Source: an uncultured Bacilli bacterium
GTDB taxonomy: Bacteria; Bacillota_I; Bacilli_A; RF39; UBA660
Direction: 5' to 3'
Length of the DNA stretch: 18,193 bases
NCBI GenBank assembly: GCA_949746915.1
Contig: CATKEA010000199.1
Coordinates: 1-18,193 of the forward strand
The first letter of the stretch is position 1. Each line of letters starts with the position of its first letter. Shown one piece after another: positions 14,161-18,193 of this stretch. The notes beneath the pieces were generated by a model. That model was given only the letters and a program-made list of their open reading frames with translations. It made no database searches and was not told the DNA's origin. Made by a program: the position numbers and the translations under genes.

Positions 14161-15261
14161 ATGGCTGAAACGAGATTAGAAAAGTCGGAAATAGAAAGTG
14201 CTATATCTAATGTTTCAAAATATTCTAATAGTATTTGTTCTCACCTTACAGAACTTTATAGTATAGTAAGTAATGTTAAAGAGTATTATCAATCTAATGG
14301 GAATGTAGTAGTTTTTCTTGATAATTTAGCTGATACTTTAAAATCTGTTACTAATGATTATGGTACTTATAGGGATGATTTTTTAAAGACTTTACAAGAT
14401 ATTATATCTACTTATGAACTTGAGGATTCACGTACAAGTATGAGTATTTCACAGTTGGATGGAAAAACGATTGCGTCTATGTCTATTGGTGCAGGAGCTT
14501 TTTCTGCAGGTGCTAGTGGATTTGATTTTGGAAAAATATCGCTTAATGCAAATGATGCTGCAAATGGTAATTTTGTAGATGAGTCAAAAGTTCATAATAG
14601 TGCATTCTGTGAAGGAGAGTACACTTTTCAGTATCGTAAAGATGGTTCCGTTAGAATAGATAGAAATGGAGTTCCTCTGGGATTTACGACGAAAGAAAAT
14701 GCTGATAAGATAACAGGTGGAGTTAATACAGGCACTACAAATTCAGCAATGAAGAATGATCCAAGATATCAGTATAATAAAGAAGAAGATGGTAGTATTG
14801 GAGATACTGCTAAAGCTACACAACAATTATCAAATTCTGAAAATAAAATTAATGCAGAAGCGTCTAAACATAATGCAGGTACTACGAAGTCTGGTATTTC
14901 AGGTGAGGGTAATTCTTCGTTAGGAAACGCAAATGTACAGCAATCGCAAACGTCACAGGGTGGCTTGGCTGGTATTCCAGAAGAAGTTTTAAACGCTGCT
15001 GGGGTAACTGGTGATTCTACTATAGTTTCTACTGGTGGAACTATTCCAGGTGAGGGGAACTCTTCGTTAGGAAACGCAAATGTACAGCAATCGCAAACGT
15101 CACAGGGTGGTTTGGCTGGTATTCCAGAAGAAGTTTTAAACGCTGCTGGAGTAACTGGTGATTCTACTATAGTTTCTACTGGTGGAACTATTCCTGCTTT
15201 TGAAAAGGTTTTTGAAGTTAATGAGAAGATGATGGGACAAGCTAGTAATGATAAACAATAA
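14161..15261 (+). CDS. Modular T7SS substrate with two near-identical 49-residue repeats
   Basis: A 366-aa protein with an export domain at 1-100 (Y-E-L-E-D at 85-89), a Gly/Ala-rich connector, and at about 121-187 the module shared with the 10396 and 11927 products (F-D-F-G-K, N-G-N-F, E-G-E-Y-T-F-Q-Y, F-T-T-K-E-N-A-D-K-I). Residues 190-247 are polar and probably disordered. Residues 248-296 and 297-345 are two almost identical 49-residue repeats rich in Gly, Ser and Gln, each containing G-I-P-E-E-V-L-N-A-A-G-V-T-G. No enzymatic motif is seen, so a surface, structural or binding role fits better than a toxin. ATG 14161 follows AGGAGT at 14147-14152. No immunity gene follows. Confidence 0.82.
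   Translation: MAETRLEKSEIESAISNVSKYSNSICSHLTELYSIVSNVKEYYQSNGNVVVFLDNLADTLKSVTNDYGTYRDDFLKTLQDIISTYELEDSRTSMSISQLDGKTIASMSIGAGAFSAGASGFDFGKISLNANDAANGNFVDESKVHNSAFCEGEYTFQYRKDGSVRIDRNGVPLGFTTKENADKITGGVNTGTTNSAMKNDPRYQYNKEEDGSIGDTAKATQQLSNSENKINAEASKHNAGTTKSGISGEGNSSLGNANVQQSQTSQGGLAGIPEEVLNAAGVTGDSTIVSTGGTIPGEGNSSLGNANVQQSQTSQGGLAGIPEEVLNAAGVTGDSTIVSTGGTIPAFEKVFEVNEKMMGQASNDKQ
14902..15195 (+). repeat. Tandem duplication of a 147-bp in-frame unit
   Basis: Units 14902-15048 and 15049-15195 each encode 49 residues and differ at only a handful of bases, which appear silent. The near identity points to a recent duplication or repeat-length turnover inside the coding region. The unit is a multiple of three, so copy-number change would keep the frame. 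Confidence 0.92.
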
Positions 15262-15279
15262 TTAGAAAGGAGAGTGTTT

Positions 15280-16611
15280 ATGGTAAATGGAACAAGAATT
15301 GATCAGTCGACACTTAATAATGCAAGTACGGCTATAAGTAAAAATACAGAATCTTTGATTAGTGAAATTGATTCTATGCTTAGTCAATTGAAACAATCTA
15401 GGGAAGCTTATCAAACTACTAGTAGTGTAACTGCTCAAATGGATTCTGTTATTGCAGAACTTGAAAGTGTTAAAAACGGTTATTTAGGACATAGTCAAGA
15501 TTTTGCAACTGTTTTAAGCAATACTCTTAAAGAATATCTTTCTGCAGATGCAAATATTCAAGCTAGAGCTGGTGGATTGGATGGTAATGCTTCTGGACAG
15601 GCAGCAGGGTCTGGAAATGGAGTTGAAAGACCTAGTTATGTACCTGAAAACGCTACACAAACAGCTGATGGTAGATGGGCTGTTTTGGATGAAAATGGTA
15701 AAGGAACAATTTATAATAATAAAGGTATAGGAGGTACTCCATTTGAGACCGATGATGTTCGTCTTAAAGCTTTGGCTAGCGGAATGGATGGTGGACAAGT
15801 TGTTAAGTTAGATGATGGAAGAGTCGCTGTCAAAGATAAATATGGTGGAGGAGTAATATTCAATGAGGATGGTTCAACACAAGATGTTTCAGGAAGAACT
15901 GTTGTAGCAGGGAAAGTTGAAACAATTCAGGCTTCTACTGATGGGGCTGATCCTTATACTCAGGATCTTGCATCTGAAATAATCAATGCAGATTTAGATA
16001 ATAGAAAGACGAATAGACTTATTAAAGGTTATGAGTCTCAACAAGAAGCAGAGGGAACAGATTCTGTTTTAAGTGTTGATACAGATGCACTTAGAGATCA
16101 GTTAGAATTTCAAAAAGAAAATGGAGCAGAAGGTATTGCCAATTATGGTCCAGGTTATAGTCCAGAACAAAATGCTCAAGCTTTAATTAAAAATGCTTCT
16201 GATGCAATTAGTGATAAATTGCCAGATGTTAACAATATAGGAAATCAAATGCTTCAAAAGAATCCTAGTTCAGATTCGTCTACTTTAGTTAGTGGTGGAG
16301 TTGATAATACGCTTGGTACACAAGTTTCAGATACTGCTACTACTGGACAACCGCTTAATTTAAATGATTATGGTCCAGGTTTTTCTAAAGAACATAATGA
16401 TGCAGTTTTAGCAGCGCGTACTGAACAACAAGTTGGTGTAGGTGTTGATACTTCTACCGCTGGAACTACTGTAAGTAATATTCCAGAACCAAGTCAGCCT
16501 ATTGGGTTTGATCCACCTATGACAGAGGTTGCAACTACAGAGCCAGTTCAACCTATGGTTTATACAGAAGATAATCCTATACCAGATTATGCAGATTATT
16601 TACCATTTTAG
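15280..16611 (+). CDS. Long repeat-containing T7SS substrate, YxxxD type
   Basis: A 443-aa protein starting at ATG 15280; GTG 15274 is rejected because AAAGGAG (15266-15272) abuts it. Residues 1-102 form the helical export domain with Y-L-S-A-D at 86-90, but the shared module of the other three large proteins is missing. Two copies of D-G-R-x-A-V followed by a Gly-rich turn lie near 130 and 179, resembling short beta repeats. Two copies of Y-G-P-G-[YF]-S-[PK]-E-[QH]-N occur near 289 and 364. The end is rich in Pro, Thr and acidic residues and closes with Y-A-D-Y-L-P-F. No toxin motif is visible. It is the last gene of the operon, with a strong terminator 13 bases downstream. Its partner could be the WXG100 protein at 13848. 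Confidence 0.78.
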   Translation: MVNGTRIDQSTLNNASTAISKNTESLISEIDSMLSQLKQSREAYQTTSSVTAQMDSVIAELESVKNGYLGHSQDFATVLSNTLKEYLSADANIQARAGGLDGNASGQAAGSGNGVERPSYVPENATQTADGRWAVLDENGKGTIYNNKGIGGTPFETDDVRLKALASGMDGGQVVKLDDGRVAVKDKYGGGVIFNEDGSTQDVSGRTVVAGKVETIQASTDGADPYTQDLASEIINADLDNRKTNRLIKGYESQQEAEGTDSVLSVDTDALRDQLEFQKENGAEGIANYGPGYSPEQNAQALIKNASDAISDKLPDVNNIGNQMLQKNPSSDSSTLVSGGVDNTLGTQVSDTATTGQPLNLNDYGPGFSKEHNDAVLAARTEQQVGVGVDTSTAGTTVSNIPEPSQPIGFDPPMTEVATTEPVQPMVYTEDNPIPDYADYLPF

Positions 16612-16623
16612 CTAGATATGAAT

Positions 16624-16653
16624 GACTTTGGTTAATTGCCAAAGTCTTTTTTT
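16624..16653 (+). terminator. Strong rho-independent terminator ending the T7SS region
   Basis: GACTTTGG (16624-16631) and CCAAAGTC (16639-16646) form a perfect 8-bp stem with a 7-base loop, followed by seven T residues (16647-16653). It closes the second substrate operon and insulates it from the ribosomal genes. Confidence 0.95.
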
Positions 16654-16666
16654 ATATAAAAAGGTG

Positions 16667-16695
16667 TTGACTTTGTGAATATCTAGTGTTATATT
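16667..16695 (+). promoter_or_regulatory. Promoter of the str operon (rpsL-rpsG-fusA)
   Basis: TTGACT (16667-16672), a 17-base spacer, and TATATT (16690-16695): both boxes match consensus at five of six positions. Transcription should begin near 16702, about 95 bases before rpsL. Confidence 0.8.
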
Positions 16696-16710
16696 ATACA
16701 TGCTGATTGA

Positions 16711-16740
16711 TTTAGGTTTTGTTTTTTGACAAAACTTAAA
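16711..16740 (+). promoter_or_regulatory. 5' leader hairpin of the str operon
   Basis: TTTAGGTTTTGT (16711-16722) pairs with ACAAAACTTAAA (16729-16740) over 12 positions with a single G-U pair and a six-base loop. It would sit within about 10 bases of the predicted transcript start and has no U-tract after it, so it looks like a 5' stabilising or regulatory element rather than a terminator. Confidence 0.6.
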
Positions 16741-16795
16741 TTTATAAGAGAAAATGATACACCTGGATATGTGTAAAGAAAGGAGACTGATATAT

Positions 16796-17209
16796 ATGCC
16801 TACAATGCAACAACTAATAAGAAAAAATAGACAAGATAAAGTTAGAAAAAGTAAGGCACCTGTTTTGGGAATTGGAGTAAATAGCATTCAAAAAGTTGCA
16901 ACTAAAACTTCTTCTCCTCAAAAACGTGGAGTATGTACACGTGTTGGTACTAAAACTCCTAAAAAGCCAAACTCAGCTTTAAGAAAATATGCTCGTGTTC
17001 GTCTAAGTAATGGAAAAGAAGTAGATACTTATATTCCTGGAGAAGGACATAATTTACAAGAACATAGTGTTGTATTAGTACGTGGTGGACGTGTTAAAGA
17101 CTTAATCGGAGTTCGTTATCACATTATACGTGGTACATTAGATACTGCTGGTGTTAAGGATAGAAAACAAGGTCGTTCAAAATATGGTGCTAAGAAACCT
17201 AAAAAGTAA
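16796..17209 (+). CDS. rpsL: 30S ribosomal protein S12
   Basis: A 137-aa S12 starting at ATG 16796 ([10 protein letters not shown]) behind AAAGGAG (16779-16785); the in-frame ATG 16754 is not used. S12 sits at the decoding centre and controls accuracy. The signatures [23 protein letters not shown] and G-H-N-L-Q-E-H-S-V are all present, with the roughly 13-residue N-terminal insertion typical of Bacilli. The lysine in T-P-K-K-P, where resistance mutations are common, is unchanged. The loop normally reading V-K-D-L-P-G-V-R-Y-H has Ile (I104) in place of the nearly invariant proline, a position known in other bacteria for streptomycin resistance or dependence. First gene of the str operon. Confidence 0.98.
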   Translation: MPTMQQLIRKNRQDKVRKSKAPVLGIGVNSIQKVATKTSSPQKRGVCTRVGTKTPKKPNSALRKYARVRLSNGKEVDTYIPGEGHNLQEHSVVLVRGGRVKDLIGVRYHIIRGTLDTAGVKDRKQGRSKYGAKKPKK

Positions 17210-17256
17210 AAATAACTATAACTTAATATAGATATAGATGAAGGGAGGAAAAGAAA

Positions 17257-17724
17257 ATGCGTAAGAGACGTGCAGTAAAAAGAGACGTTTTGGCAGATCC
17301 AATATATAATTCTAAAGTAGTTACTAAATTAATTAATAGAATTATGTTAGATGGTAAAAAAGGAAAGGCTCAGACTATTCTTTATGATGCTTTTGATATA
17401 ATTAAAGAAAAAACTGGAGAAAATCCTCTAGATGTATTTAATAAAGCTCTAGAAAATATTAAACCATTGCTTGAAGTTAAATCACGTCGTGTAGGTGGTT
17501 CTAATTATCAAGTTCCAATAGAAGTATCAGCAGATAGAAGTCAAGCTTTAGGACTTCGTTGGTTAGTAAATTATGCTAGATTAAGAGGCGGAAAAGGTAT
17601 GGCTGAAAATTTAGCTAATGAAATAATTGATGCATCTAATGGTACTGGTGCAGCAGTAAAAAAACGTGAAGATACACATAGAATGGCAGAAGCTAATAAA
17701 GCGTTTGCTCATTATCGTTGGTAA
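17257..17724 (+). CDS. rpsG: 30S ribosomal protein S7
   Basis: A 155-aa S7, one residue shorter than the common 156. It binds the 3' domain of 16S rRNA and starts assembly of the small-subunit head. The family signatures [37 protein letters not shown] and the end [20 protein letters not shown] are all present. GAAGGGAGG at 17240-17248 precedes ATG 17257. The 47-base gap after rpsL and the order S12-S7-EF-G are standard for the str operon. Confidence 0.98.
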   Translation: MRKRRAVKRDVLADPIYNSKVVTKLINRIMLDGKKGKAQTILYDAFDIIKEKTGENPLDVFNKALENIKPLLEVKSRRVGGSNYQVPIEVSADRSQALGLRWLVNYARLRGGKGMAENLANEIIDASNGTGAAVKKREDTHRMAEANKAFAHYRW

Positions 17725-17738
17725 GAAAGGAGTTAATT

Positions 17739-18193
17739 ATGGCTCGTGATACGTCATTATTAAACACAAGAAATTTTGGAATAATGGCTCATATCGATGC
17801 AGGTAAAACTACTTGTACCGAACGTATATTATTCCATACAAAGAAAATTCATAAAATTGGTGAAACTCATGATGGAGAAAGCCAAATGGATTGGATGGCT
17901 CAAGAACAAGAACGTGGTATTACTATTACATCAGCAGCTACAACTGCTCATTGGAAAGGGTATCGTTTTAATATTATCGATACGCCAGGGCACGTAGATT
18001 TTACGGTTGAAGTTAGTAGAAGTCTTAGAGTATTAGATGGTGCTGTTGCATTATTAGATGCTCAAGCTGGAGTAGAACCACAAACTGAAACAGTTTGGCG
18101 TCAAGCTACTGAATTTGATGTTCCTCGTATTATTTTTGCAAATAAAATGGATAAAATGGGAGCAGATTTCAATTATACACTTAGTACAATTGA
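17739..18193 (+). CDS. fusA: Elongation factor G, N-terminal part (cut by window end)
   Basis: The first 151 residues of EF-G, the GTPase that drives ribosomal translocation. The open frame runs off the window, so roughly four fifths of the usual protein of about 690 aa is missing. The start [15 protein letters not shown] follows GAAAGGAG at 17725-17732. GTPase motifs are all present in order: G1 [10 protein letters not shown]2 [12 protein letters not shown]3 D-T-P-G-H-V-D, and G4 A-N-K-M-D-K. It follows rpsG after 14 bases, completing the S12-S7-EF-G order. Confidence 0.98.
   Translation, partial: MARDTSLLNTRNFGIMAHIDAGKTTCTERILFHTKKIHKIGETHDGESQMDWMAQEQERGITITSAATTAHWKGYRFNIIDTPGHVDFTVEVSRSLRVLDGAVALLDAQAGVEPQTETVWRQATEFDVPRIIFANKMDKMGADFNYTLSTI

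Noticed and set aside
14902..15195. CRISPR or mobile-element repeat
   Set aside because: The repeats are adjacent, in frame and coding, with no spacers, transposase or terminal inverted repeats anywhere in the window.
15514..15798. Minus-strand open frame and a short plus frame inside the 15280 gene
   Set aside because: Both are shadows of a clearly coding gene with motif support.
16612..16887. Minus-strand open frame over the rpsL leader
   Set aside because: It covers a terminator, a promoter and the start of rpsL, and has no credible product.
1..18193. Mollicute code with TGA as tryptophan
   Set aside because: Conserved tryptophans are TGG, and TGA is used as a real stop at coupled gene junctions (7717, 9759).

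Overview
The window is AT-rich, every gene lies on the plus strand, and TGG (not TGA) encodes tryptophan, so the standard bacterial code applies. S12 carries the N-terminal insertion typical of Bacilli. The sequence fits a low-GC member of the Bacillota, perhaps an uncultured gut lineage near Erysipelotrichia or RF39; that placement is inference. The main content is a type VII secretion (T7SSb) locus with a very large set of WXG100-like proteins, ending against the housekeeping str operon (rpsL-rpsG-fusA).

Layout. Positions 1-872 hold a WXG100-like gene and a frameshifted gene that reconstructs into a T7SS substrate-like protein. Positions 895-1818 hold two small membrane proteins, each with its own promoter and terminator. 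Positions 1901-13015 form one long, tightly packed operon: essC (membrane ATPase), an EsaB/YukD ubiquitin-like protein, two WXG100 proteins, two tandem DUF4176 proteins, a 226-aa substrate-like protein, more WXG100-like proteins, then two larger substrates, one ending in an M15 peptidoglycan peptidase domain. Positions 13124-16611 form a second operon behind its own palindrome-bearing promoter: three small WXG100-family proteins and two repeat-rich substrates. A terminator, a promoter and a leader hairpin then precede rpsL, rpsG and a partial fusA.

The small and large proteins divide into two complementary classes. Ten carry a W at the hairpin turn (WXG, WXS or WXP), at residues 40-48 except for one at 35. 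Eight instead carry Y-x-x-x-D/E at residues 83-91 of a predicted helical domain. Along the DNA the two classes largely alternate, and most substrates sit directly after a W-type gene. The simplest reading is that each W protein pairs with the next Y protein to build a two-part export signal read by EssC. Three of the large Y proteins also share a module of about 65 residues between the export domain and a variable C-terminus, as expected of modular secreted effectors. EssA, EssB and EsaA are not seen here, and no immunity gene is evident beside any effector.

Possible regulation: a 25-bp inverted repeat overlaps the second operon's promoter, and another palindrome lies at the left edge. All family assignments come from reading translated sequence and motifs by eye; no search was run.
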